Shown in pieces: positions 1 to 28,799 of a stretch of 64,000 bases of DNA. The stretch comes from Istiophorus platypterus. Lineage: Eukaryota; Chordata; Actinopteri; Istiophoriformes; Istiophoridae. The position numbers and the translations under genes are program-made. Each line of letters begins with the position of its first letter. Positions within the stretch are counted from its first letter, which is position 1. The notes under the pieces are model-generated. The model saw only the letters and a program-made list of their open reading frames with translations, searched no databases and had not been told where the DNA came from. The stretch covers positions 17,283,946 through 17,347,945 of the forward strand of contig CM029129.1 of the NCBI GenBank assembly GCA_016859345.1, in the 5' to 3' direction.

Positions 1-3000
1 GTGCAATGTTCTTGGCAGCCACCGAGCTCATCTCCATGGCACTGCCGGCCCACTCAATACCATTGAGGTAGTAGAGATTTGGGTGGAGCTCCACAGGCGG
101 CAGACCCTGGCTGCTTCCGTAGTGGGAGTATGGCTGCCACTCTGTCACCTGCACCGAGTAGTACGACCTAAAATTGAGAGAAACACCGAAGACGGAACGT
201 TATGGCAGAGCATAGTCACTAAGTTTAACTGTGGCAAGGCTGTTGGCTGTCTGACTGCCCACTACTTTGGTCCAGACTGAAATATCTCAACAACTATCAG
301 GCTGATTGCTTTGACATGTGTTACAGAAATTAATGGTCCCCATTCATAAAAGATAAGTCCTACTGACATCATTGATCCCCTGACTTACTATTCTCCTAGT
401 GCCAACATGAAGTTATAATTTTTGTTTTTGTTATTGAACTGCATTGAACTATTGGGTTGTTGCCATGAAATCTGAATAACTCATTCATGGCTGCTAGCAT
501 GGCTGTTGACTTGTCTTGTCATTTTGCTGCCCTATCTCATGTATCTGGAGGAACTGTTTTTGCTGGTCAATACTAGAACTGAAATAATCACTCAATTTAT
601 TAATCAATGGATTTACTTGATTAATTGGTCATTTTAATACTTGATAAATTGATCAAGTTATTTCCTAAACAAAAATGCCCCAAAATTCACTTGCTCCAGC
701 TTCTTGGATATTAATGTTTGCTGGTATTATATGAGAGTACATTGAATAGCTTTGGGATGTGGACAGTTCAAGGTCAGACAATGTCAGCTTGGGCTTTGGA
801 AAATTATGATCATTTTTGGATCAAATAGTAAAGAAAGAGAAAGTGATAATCAAACTATGCAGGAAGAAAAATAATTAGTGCCATAATACCATGATTACTT
901 AGTCTGGAAGTAAGTGGCTGACCTGAAGAGTGTTTTGAGCTGAGGCTTGTCCAGAGGCTGCGGTGAGAATACTTTATAGACTCCAGCTTCTTGTGGCTGC
1001 TTACGACGGAAGCCAGCCGAGATGTTGACGGGACAAACACTAGCCACGCTGTTGAAGAAAAGGTCGGGTGTCTCCGTTGTCAAGATGCTGGCGAAGGGGA
1101 ACAGGCGAGGGTCCGGAAAGCCAAAGAAAGAGGTGTTGAGATAACCATGGACAATGGTTGCTACGGTGCTTTGATAGTTGCCTGGGAGCTGGTCAAAAGG
1201 AGGTGTGAAACCTTGGAACTGTACTCCAGACCCGACACTGGCCTGGAGCGGCGTCGCCAACACTACAACGTCATATAACTCTGATCCCATCCCTTCTGCT
1301 GTAGTGAAGCTCAGCTTATACTGGAGCGCCTCCCCTGTAGGAAAAATACACTAAATCAGTGTCAACAATTGACTACATGACTTTGACAAAAAAAACTGCT
1401 TCTATCAGTCCACTGGTATCTGCTTGCAGATATAATCAACAAGCATTTAGCACATTTCTCATATTTCAACATGTCGGTGCTTACACACTAGAAAATTAAG
1501 AATACATTTCTACGAAAGAACAAAATGTGAAGAAAAATCTGTCTCATACACAGGTAAAGATGATGGTTTGTAAACGATGGTGTGAGCATAGGATTTTTTT
1601 TAAGCAGATACATATCCATCTTGTACATTTGAAGCACTGTTATTTTATTCACAGGAATGCTGGATTAAAGGAAGGAATTCACACTTAGATATTTATACCT
1701 GGTTATATAAGATCAGTCTTGGATGCTGAATGCATTACAGAAGTTCCTTAGTCTTGAATTACTTCCTTGATGTAAGCATGTTCCCCTAAACTCCCTTGTT
1801 TACATCCCCAACTTCAGTTAGTGATTCCCTACATTTCACAGAACTGTTTTCAACCACCCCAATCCATGTTCTGTGACAGATCTGCCTTGATAAAAACGAG
1901 GAAAAAAAGAATCATACACTGTATACGGTGTCACCATATACAGCTGTGTGATTTTTTGTGGGCTAGCTGTGTGTGGTTTATGTGAATGGTGTTACCATAT
2001 ACTGACACCATGTTCAACTATGGGTTGGAGAGATTCAGATTCAGGGTCGAAAAAACACAGAAGACAAAGAAGAAACCATCAGTCCAACCCCAGGTTCAGG
2101 AGACAGCAGGAAATTGAAAGAATTGTGGGGGAAATTAGACAGCTGAGAAAACATTGTAGGAAGGAAATAGAGATGGGAAGGAAAAAACTCAAGACAGCAC
2201 AGGTAGAAGTAAACCAGTGCCTGGCAATGCTGCAAAGAGCAGAATGTTGGAAAATACAACATAAGAGGAAAGAACATGCAGGGACAGGCTTTTACAGAGA
2301 CCCCTACAAGTCTGTCAAAAACCTCTTTGTCAAGGAGTAGAACAGGATCCATAGATAACCAAGCACCTGAGGAAGACCTACTCTGAAAACCAGAAGAATG
2401 AGCTATTCTCCATTCCAGATGACATGCCACCAAACTCATCCACCTGAGCATCAGATGCACACAAGGCCCCTGATATGGAATGAGGTGGAGAACACAGTAA
2501 AACATGCAGGAACAGCATCTGCCAAGGGCCCAGGGGCGTCCCATACAGGCTCTATATGAACACCCCTGGCATCCTGAGATACCTCTGGAAACCAATTGAA
2601 AGTTGTATTGGGGAAAGGAATCGTAACTGTGGCATAGTGGAGGGTGGGAGAGATCCTAATTCCAAAAGAAAAGAACTAAACAATCAGCTGGTTCTGCCAG
2701 ATCAGTCTTATGACTGAGGAAGGTAGGATTTTCTTTGGTGTTGTGGCCCAAAGATTCAGCATTTTTGCAGAGCAAAAAATTTGTTGCAACATTGGTGAAG
2801 TAAGCAGGGATATGTTGTTTCTAAGGATGTCTGGAACATGCAAATGTCATGTGGCAACAGACAGAAATTCAAAAGAAGGAATATAGAGACCTGCAGGTGG
2901 TTTTCCTAGCTCTTGACAATACCTTTGGGTCGCTGCCTCACAAGACTCTATAGAGAGCTTTCAACTTCTTCACAGCCCATGAGGACATCACAAAGCTGTT

Positions 3001-6000
3001 CAAAGTTTATTTCCAGGATCTCCAGTTCTAGCAACTCCTGGCAGCACCTTGAGATAGGCATAATGGCAGGCTGTTCCATTTCTCCCTTGGCATTCAACAT
3101 GGCAATTGAGCTGATCATCAGTTCAGCACGATGAATGGCCGGAGGGGAACACTTGAAGAATAGACTGCATCTTTCTCCAATCAAGACGTTCATGGATGAC
3201 AAGACCACAATAACAACAAAACACCTGCAAAATGCCTGCTGGACAAACTCCAAGGAAAAATAAAATGTGCATGAATAATCCATTGAGATCCATTGTCAAA
3301 GGCCTGCTACCAGTGAAAGGTTCCACATCAATGATGAGCCCTTACTAACTGTCTTGGAGAAGTCCATCAAAAGCCTAAGACAATGGTACAACACACCCCT
3401 CAAAAACACAGAGCAGATGGAAAAACAGGATACATCAGTCATCTCAAGCAAATCAACAACACTGCTCTCCCAGTGAAGTTGAAGCTTTGGTGCTTTCTAA
3501 ATTGTCTGATGGCTCAACGTGTGGCTAATTACCATATATGAGGTTACTCTATCTCATGCAAATCAGCTAGAGAGACTGTTGAACTAACAAGTGGGGAGAT
3601 GGCTTGGGCTACTGAGATGCCTCAGCAGCATAGGACTTTACAGGAATGGTGCCTTCTCACTGCCATTATCTAGCCTGGCGGAAGAAAGAGTGTCAAAGTA
3701 TGGCCCGGTATGACACTCACAGAATCTCAGGACTCAATCATAAGCAGTATTGCTCCAACCCTTGCAATAGGGAAAAAATATACACCATCAGCGGCAGTAC
3801 TGGATGCAAAATCCAGCCTATGACCCCAGGATATACTGCATCATGTCCAACAAAGCAGAGGGGACTTTTGCCTATTAGCAATGAAACCTACCTGGCAATA
3901 GGGCAATAGGCTACCCCAACTGAATGCCAGCACCTGGTGCTGGAAGAAACAACCAGGTGTGCTAAAGCAATATCCCAAGCAAAGCAAGGCTACTGGATGA
4001 AGCAGGATGGCATTGAGAGGAGGAAAGAGGGTTTATGAAGCATGAAGTCAAACATGTTGAGATTCATCATCACAGCCACTGGCTGCCAAAAACCTAAATC
4101 CTTGGCTGAGAGAGGATCCAGTATTTTCCCATCATGCAGTTCTGGCCACCTTCAAGCGCATCTTTGATGGTTGCAAGATAAGCATGAGACAAGGCAAATA
4201 CACCTGGCAACACAACCAACTGATGAGGTGTTTGGCAACTGAACTTGAATTTACCTCTTTGAAGATAATTTCAAGTGCTTCAATTTCAAAAACTTGCTTT
4301 AAATTAAAAAAAATCTGCTAGTCATATGACCCAAGAAAGAGAATTTAAGATGAGAGACTGGAAACCCTGCAAACTTTATATTTCTTTTTAAGTATTTTGA
4401 GCAATATCATGCCTTCTTTAAATATCGTCTTTATAGCAGGGAGGTGACAGAAACTAGGACTTGGAATAACACTCAACAAGGGTCTCCAGCTGGGCTCAAA
4501 ACCAGGGACTTTGTGGTTCATGGTCACCAGCTCAATCCCTGAGCCCTTGGGCACCCAGTCTGAAATTGGGAACCCAAAAAAATTTTTTTTTCTTTATTTT
4601 TTTTTTCTTTTAAATCACATTTTTGAAATTGCAACTCTTGAAATTTACATCTAGAAGTTTCAAAAGAGAGATACAGACACTAATTAAATTAAGATACTGT
4701 AGACATTTCAGTGGTGTTTGAATTTCCTCATTAAGTATTCAGCACTGGTTGAATTTCTAAAACAGATATTCAGTTAATATGAAAGTCAATTATCATGTCC
4801 TTTTTTGCTCCTATACTTGTGCTAGCCCCAGTAGTGCCACTGTTGCCTTTATAATGATGTACAGTACTGTGCAACTGAAAATGTTTAGATTCTTATCCAT
4901 CATAAAGTACTATCAAGGAGGCGCCTGATCCATTGCAATTTCATTCTGCAGCATGACACCAACTCATAACATACAGCCAGAATCATAAAGAGCCAGTCCT
5001 GCAACAAACTGTATGGCCCCTACAAACCCAACATTATGGAGTCAATCTGGGATAACATGAATAAACAGAGGACACTGAGACAATATAAATCCACACACTG
5101 GAGCAACCGACTGGCACTATTTTGAAGGCAAGGTGTGGTCACACTAAATATTGATTCGATTTTTTTTTTTTTTCTGTTTAAATCACATTTTGAAATTGCA
5201 ACTCTTGAAATTTACATCTAGAAGTTTCAAAAGAGAGATACAGACACTAATTAAATTAAGATACTGTAGACATTTCAGTGGTGTTTGAATTTCCTCATTA
5301 AGTATTCAGCACTGGTTGAATTTCTAAAACAGATATTCAGTTAATATGAAAGTCAATTATCATGTCCTTTTTTGCTCCTATACTTGTGCTAGCCCCAGTA
5401 GTGCCACTGTTGCCTTTATAATGATGTACAGTACTGTGCAACTGAAAATGTTTAGATTCTTATCCATCATAAAGTACTATCAAGGAGGCGCCTGATCCAT
5501 TGCAATTTCATTCTGCAGCATGACACCAACTCATAACATACAGCCAGAATCATAAAGAGCCAGTCCTGCAACAAACTGTATGGCCCCTACAAACCCAACA
5601 TTATGGAGTCAATCTGGGATAACATGAATAAACAGAGGACACTGAGACAATATAAATCCACACACTGGAGCAACCGACTGGCACTATTTTGAAGGCAAGG
5701 TGTGGTCACACTAAATATTGATTCGATTTTTTTTTTTTTTCTGTTTAGAACACTTTATATCAAGTTAAGTGATAACTGAAAACTATTCCAGCATTATTTT
5801 TGAAAACATCCTAACATTAGTTTTGGTGCCTTAAACACTAGCACAGTACTGTAGATCTGAAATGTTTGTAAAATACTGTGGAAACACAAGGAAGTACCTA
5901 GCATTAAGTTTGGTTGGAAGGAATCCCCAGGTTACTGGTTATTCCTGCCATGTTAAAGGGCTAATATTCTGCGTAGTGAGAGCCCTGTGGACAGTTTAAA

Positions 6001-9000
6001 TGTTGTCACTACATAAGACACACAAACAAAAAAATCCATATAAAACTGAATAAGAAAAAAATTACTAGCCATCAACATGATCCCATACAGCCAACATCAG
6101 GGGTTAAGTACCTAACTGAACAGGGGAGATGGCTTTGACTTGTGCTTTCAGCAGGTTAGCGTTGGCTGTCTTCAGCAAGCCAGAACACACCAGCTTGTTG
6201 CCGCCTTCCACTGCCCACAGGTTGTTCTGGGCTCCAGCTAGAGACACAGCGCCTGAAACACACACAAACACACACAGTCACTCACAACAGACAGTGCCAA
6301 GTGCTATAAACCAATTATCACTTAGCCAGACACTTTCCTGTTCTCTCGCTCCAATGGGCCACCCCCTCCTCTCACCTTGCTTTCCTCTCTTCTATTCTCA
6401 ACTCAATGCTCCTCCCTTCCTCATCATCTGTATCTCTTTTTTTACTTGTTCTTTCCTCTCTCCTGACCTACATCAGCAGGGATGTAGATGTTCAGCTCAT
6501 TACTGTTCCTAATTTCAGTGCCTTCCTCTTCCCACTCTCTTCCCCTGTCTCTTTTCTGCTCGTCACACCCTCACTTCACTGCTCAGTTCTTCACTCATCT
6601 GACCTATGAAGGCAGGGATGCTGACGTTCTGTCCGTAGTTGACCCTCATGACGGGTGCAATGACCTCGTCGATGAAGCGCTGTGACACACCCAGCTCCAG
6701 GAGCGAATCAGAGAGCGGCCTCCGGGTCATGTTGATGAAGCCACTCCCCCCAAGAGAGTCCAGCAGCTCCTCCACCGAGCTAAAGGCGTAGCCATGGGCC
6801 TGGTACTTGTATATCCTTTATTATGCATGTATACACAGACAAAAAATAAATGGTAAATTAGTAGTTATAGCAGTCAGTCACTAAGTCAGCAGACAGATTC
6901 ATAAATTGACATATTACATAAAAAATTTTCACTTATTCCTATCTCAAAATTTGAACAAATAAAAAAAAAAATCAGGTTTTTGGCAATTATCTGTGCATAA
7001 CAAAAAATACAGAGAGACAGAGAGAGAGATATACAGGCTCGCTGTTGGTGATTTAGAGAAAAGGCAAAAAAACAAAACAAAACACAGTGATACTATGATA
7101 AATGATTTCCTGGGAGAGGAAGTGGACATTGGTGAACGGTGATGGTGGAGGGGTAAAGTGCAAATCAGGGCCTGGCTCATGTTTCAAGCAGAAATTGAGT
7201 CAAGATTTGATGTCTTTGCCGTATTTGACAGTCATATATGAGGTTGTGCACCACCTGATACCTGAAAAAAGGACCAGCGGACGCAAGACATCAGCTTTGG
7301 TTTTTTTTAAATAGGTTCTTTTGTCATTGGAGGGTGAAAAAGATGAATTGTTATCACATCGTCCCTAAGAAATTTCCAGCAGATTGTTGTCACTTTTTAT
7401 GCAGACCTCATGCTCTGGAAGTCACACACTGAACTGAGGGTTTGCAGTTATTGTGGGTGCAAATGCCTAAGGCATATGAAACAATTAATAGCTCAGCATA
7501 TGGTCTGCCCATTGACTGCAACAATAAACTGCACTGTTGTGCATTCACCCTATACCTGAAGTGAGAGTTTTGTGAAAAAATGGCAGCGACAGGGTTAAAA
7601 CTTGAAACTCCTTTGCTGGATCAGATATGCATATTTGTTTGGTATCATTAAAGGTGAAGAATACTTTGGATACCTTATTTGATGGGCTTCATGTTATCTT
7701 CCCTATCAACTAACACAGCAGGCAACAGAAACAGGAAGGATATAATATGACACATAACAGGTAGACTAATCACATATCATTTTGAAGAGGTGCAGGTATA
7801 TGTAAATTAAAGCCACCCTCCTACAGTTTCATGTAAGACATTTAAAACAAAGCTATGTGCATGCCAGGCATCTACCATGAGACTGAACCACAAACTGGGC
7901 ATTCCTATATGTGGCTTACCTCATGAATTTCTCCATAATTTCCTCCACCCACATCTGCAGGCGTATGAAGCTGATACCGTAGCGCCACCACAGCCGGAAA
8001 AGGTCCAGCAGATACCAGTCTGTCTCTTCCAGAATCACCTCCTTGCCATTAAACACTGCCGTCTTTCCCGCCACACTGCGACGGTACTTCAAACCTTGAG
8101 GGACCCACACAAGATAACACAAAGGACAAAACACACACATTGAACAGGGGGGGTATAATACTGACTTTTTTGTTTGTTTTTATTAATTGGTATCTGACAT
8201 TATTCAGGAAAAATGTGCCTCTTTGTTTTTCACTTTGGAAATCAAAGGAATAATGGACAGAAAAAAATTTAAACAAAAATATAAATATATATTTATATTT
8301 CATATATGTCAGTTTAGATTCAGCCTAAGCAGTCATTTAAATACCTATTATTTCTTTGCCTTTCAATCCTTGTATGTTGTGTGTTTGTAAACCCACCAAG
8401 CTGTTTGACAAACTCCTGCATATGGAGGTTGAGGGAGTGAATGATGGAACCTCCAGACTCATAGTCATTGTGATTGACGGTCACAGTGGCGAGACGACCC
8501 CCGACTTCACCCTTTTCGAACACATCGACCTGTACCTCAGAGCCAAAGTGCTGCCGCAGGAAGTGGGCCGTGGCACTGCCACCTATCCCTGCCCCGACCA
8601 CCGCTGGATAACAGAGGGGGTTGAATAGTGAAATCAGAGTGTGATTTGGGAGTGAAATGTATCTTAAAACGAATGATCACCAATCACGTAAAATTCATCC
8701 ACAGTATTGTGCATTTGTTTTAGGCACTTTAGATGTTGAGATTCTTATCCATCATGCAATATCATCAGAGTAAGTGACCGTGTACAATATTATAAATAAA
8801 TGTTACGATTTGATGAATCATACCAAAGTTTTCCTAAAGTTAATTTTTCATCTGCATTTCTTTGGAAGGTTACACAGTTAAAACATACTCATGGTGACAG
8901 AACAGCTCTAAACAAACCAGACAGACAAGAAAAAACACATAACACAAAGTTACACACAGTAAAAAATATCTCTCAGACACGCACTGTGTCAACACCAAGG

Positions 9001-9735
9001 GCATGTTGGACAAATTAAAGGCAAATACATCTGAATACAGAAGAAAAAAAAGAAAATGGAGAGTCACTGGTTACAGTTTTTTTTTTTCTTTTTTCCCCAG
9101 ATTGCCTTTAAACACTTAACAGCCTCTGGCCCCATCTTCTCAAATGCGACACCTGCTGATCTCTTCATCGTTTATCATTGTACACTTAATATCTTTGGGC
9201 CATGGGCTGTTGGTCTAGAAGGGACAATGACAATAATTATTGCAACTCTCGTCCCAAATTGTGTTTGTTTTTTGAACTTCGAAAACTGTGCCACGCTTTG
9301 GTCCTTTCAGGCCTTACCATTGTTGAAATGACTGAAACCATTGATGCTACATGGTTTTTGTTTCGGTTTTTCCTCTTCTCTGGTTCATGAAATTAAAAAC
9401 CACATGTCCATTATTTCGTATATTACAAACAGAAAGCTATGCAAATGCACAGTGTGTGTATGTCTTTGTTATTTTAGCATTCAATTATGGGCCTTATCAG
9501 TAAAACCCTATGTAGCCTTCGGGTTTTATCTCTCAGTCAGACCAGCCTGAATCCCCCCACATGCGGGCTAACGTTAGCTAAATTCATCGGCTGCCTTGTG
9601 GTGTTTTAGCACCCTGCTTTCCTTGCCTATTTTAGAGGGCGGGGCTCCGTCGACTTGAGCGGGTCCCTCCGGGTCCCCGACCGCCGACCAGGCCGACAGC
9701 AGGACGGCGAACAGGGCGGGCAGAGATCCGGCCAT
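1..9735 (-). CDS. pcyox1l: Prenylcysteine oxidase 1-like (5' seven exons, 3' end off window)
   Basis: Flavoprotein of the prenylcysteine oxidase family, secreted or lysosomal; PCYOX1 cleaves the thioether of prenylcysteines, and the exact role of the -like paralogue is less clear. Coding exons, read on the minus strand: 9735-9627, 8603-8397, 8094-7920, 6815-6604, 6252-6112, 1334-923 and 167 to beyond base 1; together about 474 codons of an expected ~500. The start ATG opens a hydrophobic signal peptide (MAGSLPALFAVLLSAW). An FAD-binding GxGxxG (VVGAGIGG, residues 38-45) and a VGGRLAT segment follow. WRYGISFIRLQMWVEE, APVMRVNYGQ, VEGGNKLVCSG and FRRKQPQEA are family signatures, and the last two exons match the L paralogue (FRRKQPQEA, SYYSVQVTEWQ) better than PCYOX1. 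Reading phase is continuous through all junctions. The first intron uses a GC donor (9626-9625). The 4.8-kb intron 1335-6111 carries a LINE relic, a SINE and a tandem duplication. The stop codon is outside the window. Confidence 0.94.
590..850 (+). repeat. AT-rich MITE-like fish repeat, decayed copy
   Basis: A stretch dense in TTAATCAAT/GATTAATTGG motifs is followed by a conserved core (CACTTGCTCCAGCTTCTTGG, then CTTTGGGATGTGGAC and GCTTGGGCTTTGG). From memory this is a very common non-autonomous element in percomorph genomes whose ends read roughly AATCGATTA. Other copies in this window are near 28170, 38520, 50995 and 55970. It lies in the last pcyox1l intron in the window (168-922), where I see nothing else. 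Confidence 0.6.
2030..4260 (+). mobile_element. Decayed non-LTR retrotransposon (LINE) reverse transcriptase region
   Basis: Fragments of a LINE-type ORF are readable on the plus strand but are broken by stops and frameshifts. An early segment (2041-2337) has a charged RRQQEIERIVGEIRQLRK stretch and ends FYRDPYKSVKNLFVKE, typical of the region before the RT domain. RT motifs follow: GIMAGCSISPLAFNMAIELI near 3055-3115 and an FMDD box near 3190-3200 (equivalent of the catalytic YMDD). A C-terminal segment reading GKYTWQHNQLMRCLATELE ends near 4250. The clade cannot be settled from this; no target-site duplication or intact ends were found. It sits antisense inside the 1335-6111 intron of pcyox1l and cannot encode a working protein. 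Confidence 0.8.
4385..4560 (-). mobile_element. tRNA-derived SINE relic
   Basis: On the minus strand the segment reads a box-B-like GGTTTTGAGCCCAGCTGGAG after GATTGAGCTGGTGACC, then a tail with CTGTCACCTCCCTGCTATAA and AAAGAAGGCATGATATTGC and an A-rich end. This arrangement is that of common fish tRNA-type SINEs (recognised from memory). Box A is not clearly visible and the element is too diverged to be a functional tRNA gene. Confidence 0.5.
4600..5735. repeat. Near-perfect tandem duplication, 567-bp period
   Basis: Copy 1 (about 4600-5166) and copy 2 (about 5167-5733) are in the same orientation with a constant 567-bp offset, for example GCAACTCTTG at 4631 and 5198, and TTGATTCGAT at 5151 and 5718. 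By eye they differ only in length of T runs at the junction. Each copy contains about 260 bp of flank followed by the left end of a Tc1-like element. The junctions lie at T-runs followed by CTGTTTA. Such high identity inside otherwise decayed DNA indicates a recent event, or an assembly artefact. Confidence 0.92.
4858..5852 (+). mobile_element. Tc1/mariner relic, split by the tandem duplication
   Basis: A left terminal repeat ACAGTACTGTGCAACTG occurs at about 4861 and again at 5428; its inverted partner, GCACAGTACTGTAG, lies at about 5839-5853. Between them a decayed transposase 3' part is visible on the plus strand, with frames related to IMESIWDNMNKQRTLRQ (4936-5100 and 5503-5667) and the tail AAGGCAAGGTGTGGTCACAC, which is usual at the end of fish Tc1 ORFs. 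The original element probably ran from about 5427 to 5852, with a second left half added by duplication. Internally deleted and not functional. Confidence 0.7.
8690..8775 (+). mobile_element. Solo Tc1-type terminal fragment
   Basis: CACAGTATTGTGCATTTG followed by GATTCTTATCCATCATG and ATATCATCA matches, with substitutions, the left end of the element at 4861-4918. Only the end is left. It lies in pcyox1l intron 1 (8604-9626), which otherwise holds AT-rich sequence without a recognisable feature. Confidence 0.55.
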
Positions 9736-10080
9736 AGCGGCAACGGGGCGAGGATGACCGGGAGGAGAGGAGGCGGACGGGCGGCGACCGTTACCGGGCT
9801 AGCGGCTCTCTTTCCCTTCCCCTTTTTTCATGGGCAGGGGCTCCGGTCACACGTCCGTCGACTCTGTCGCAGTAAGTCAAAGAGTTTATCCTCAACGGGC
9901 TCGAAATATCGCACGATAACTGTCCCGGTAGCGGCGGCGATGACGATGCAGGCGGATTCACGACCCGGACGGTCGATCGCATCCACTTCCGGCAACATCA
10001 GGTATTCCGAAACATTGGCCCGTTCTGGCCAATCACAGCGGCCTGTGCGTGACACGTCATATAACGAGTGACGCGTACGT
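9640..10080 (-). promoter_or_regulatory. CpG-rich promoter and 5' leader of pcyox1l
   Basis: CpG density rises sharply between about 9640 and 10080 compared with flanking AT-rich DNA and covers the first coding exon and the DNA upstream of it. A CCAAT pentamer is at 10029-10033 (GGCCAATCACAGCGG), and CRE-like GTGACGCG and CGTCATATAACG lie at 10055-10078. No TATA box is obvious. The transcription start cannot be placed from sequence alone. The adjoining stretch to 10640 is AT-rich with nothing recognised. Confidence 0.55.
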
Positions 10081-10639
10081 GCGATTAGTTAAAAGCAGCT
10101 GATGTACTATCATGAAAGAACTAAGTTATAATTTATGAGGCCAATACTTTCACTGCAACCAAAAAGTTTGCCCTAATACTTAACCACGTGTTATTGCACA
10201 AGAAGTTTTTTTTCCCCAACCGGCAAATAAATGTTCAGGAATTCTCTGAACTAGTTAATCTAGTCTCAAAATCTAGTCTAAAGACCTCAATTTTGTCATT
10301 TAGATTGTCTTCATTTGTTGTAGAGTTGTGTTTTTAATCAAAATTTGTTTATTTTTTCCCCCCCAAAAGAAAACCTCAGACAAGGCAGTATAAAATGTCA
10401 GGAAAATTTAAAACATGCCCATTATAATCCCCAAAGTCCAATTTAACGTTCAGATCGCTTCATTTTGTCTGATCAACAGTCAAAAGATCCAAAAATCTTT
10501 AATTTACTATCACAGAAAAATGAAAAAGAAGCAAATATTCCAATTGTAGAAGCTACTGCAGGTGGATTTTTTAGACATTTTCGCTTAAAAAAAACACTTT
10601 AATAATTAATCAGCTATCAAAAATACTGATAAACTAAAA

Positions 10640-11318
10640 AACAGAGAAGGGTTTAAGTTAGGACTATTTTCTCCATGTGACTATTTCCACAGCTTCATCC
10701 AGTAGTGATGAGGCTTCAGAAAAGAAATCCACGGGACAACATGTTGAAAAACAGTGGAAGTTGCCTTTATTTCATTCAACAGAGAAACTGCTGCGACATT
10801 GGAGTAAACCACTGAGCAGAAACTAACATTCACACTGAGCCGCTGAAACAATGACTGGCACAGTGGAGCAGTAAGGCTTAAGGACGCCTCAGACACATGC
10901 ATACACACTCACGGACACACACAGACACACTCCCACACACACACTCAACTTCATTTACATCAGCTATCTTACACCTCTGTGGCTGCTCGGGCAGCAGCCT
11001 CGTCACTATCCCTCTCTCCCTCTAATTTAGTCAGTCAGAGGTGAGGGGTCAAGGGTCACCTTGAGATCAGGTAACCTCTGTTCCCTGCTGTTGCCTTAAA
11101 TGCAGGGCTTTTTCAGGGCTAAGAGGCGACATAACACAGAGACCTTAACCGTTCATCTCTATGGTACATCTCTAAGCAACATCACCCCCAGTAATAACAC
11201 TGTGAGGCCATCCATGGGCCTGGAGGGTCGGGTTCAGGGGTTGTCGGGGGAGGTCATGCTCTGGCCAAAGGGAGGGCAAGGAGGAGTAGGGCACCGGCCG
11301 AGAAGATGAAATGACTGG
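10640..11318 (-). other. Probable 3' UTR of tcerg1 with poly(A) signal
   Basis: A canonical AATAAA on the minus strand lies at 10771-10766, about 550 bases past the tcerg1 stop codon. The intervening sequence has no open frame that belongs to either neighbour. It includes a short CA-rich stretch near 10900-10950. The tcerg1 transcript probably ends near 10745, which leaves under 700 bp before the CpG-rich start of pcyox1l. Confidence 0.6.
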
Positions 11319-27669
<16,351 letters not shown>

Positions 27670-27937
27670 TACAGGAAAATGTAAGCGTTCTCTTCCTGGA
27701 AACGCCCTTCGATGATTTCTCCGTCTCCCATTGGCTGAACGTTCGCGTCAATCGCGGCGCGGTCGGAACAACGTGAGCTCCTATTGGATGGCAACGCGTT
27801 TCGCTGGGGTTAAGGCGAGCGTTCATTGGTCCGCCCGGGTCCCATTTTTCACCGAGTCTTTGTTCGGGGTTTTGAGGATAATAAAGTGGACTCAAAGTGG
27901 ACTCAGGTCGGGTATTATGTGTGCCAGCTGTTGTGAG

Positions 27938-28090
27938 CAGGGGTGGAAAAAGCACTTGATTCCTCTACTAAAAAGAGGTAATAATACTACCCCGATTTGG
28001 AAGTAACTATATACTCAAGTACTATCCTGAGCTAATTGTACTTGAGCACTTTCTTTCCAGCTTTAGTTACTTCACCGATTAAAAATTTAC
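27938..28090 (+). repeat. Fragment of a fish hAT-like MITE
   Basis: GCAGGGGTGGAAAAAGCAC, TACTCAAGTACTATCCTGAG and TTGTACTTGAGCACTTTC resemble the end of a very common teleost element with GGTGGAA...AAGTACTT motifs. A longer copy lies at 59623-60122. Positioned just upstream of the tcerg1 promoter. Confidence 0.5.
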
Positions 28091-28169
28091 ATACAGAAAT
28101 ATATGAAGAGTTTCTAAAATGTATGCATTGTTCATCAGTCAATAGTATAGCACATAGCACCCTATAGTA

Positions 28170-28425
28170 GATAAAATTAGAGATTAAATGATTAATCAAT
28201 TAGTCAACTGAAAATTAACTGTTTCAATAGCTCATTAATTGTTTATGTAATTTTTCATGCAAAATGCCAAACATTTCATGGTTCAAGCTTCTCAAATGTG
28301 AGGATTTTTTTTGCATTTCCCTTTGAATTATTTTACAAATTTAAGTCATTTTCTAATTTTCAGGTTTAGACTATGGGTTAGACAAAACAAGCATTTTGAT
28401 TTTCAGAGGATATGACTCATTTATC
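28170..28425 (+). repeat. AT-rich MITE-like fish repeat, copy 2
   Basis: GATTAATCAATTAGTCAACTG is followed by CAAGCTTCTCAAATGTGAGG and TATGGGTTAGACAAAACAAG, the same module order as at 590-850. The region 28430-28570 shows nothing else. Confidence 0.6.
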
Positions 28426-28799
28426 AAGTGGCTTCCGCTTACAGTTAAGTGTAAAAGTTGCTTTTAAGAGCAACTCTTACCTGATTGTATGATTGATCAC
28501 ATGAATGCTCAGAGATGGCATAACCATCAGAAACATAGGCTGGTCCTACATTTGCTATATTGTACATACATGCAATTTATTTAGAAGTATGTCATTCTGC
28601 AAGAACACATGTAATCGCATTTTTTAAAATGTTCATTTTATTTGAGTGAAAACTTTTCAATCTCAATAAATTATTATTAGTAAATAATACTAAATAATAA
28701 AGCATATAAATATGGATGATGAGAATGACAAGATATAGGCAGAAATGAAAACAATTTTGGTGCGGAAAAAAGGTGCAGACAGCAAAGATGCCAACATCA

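Noticed and set aside
1948..2340. 130-codon plus-strand open frame as a host gene
   Set aside because: Its basic helical sequence ending FYRDPYKSVKNLF is a LINE ORF fragment that leads into RT motifs downstream.
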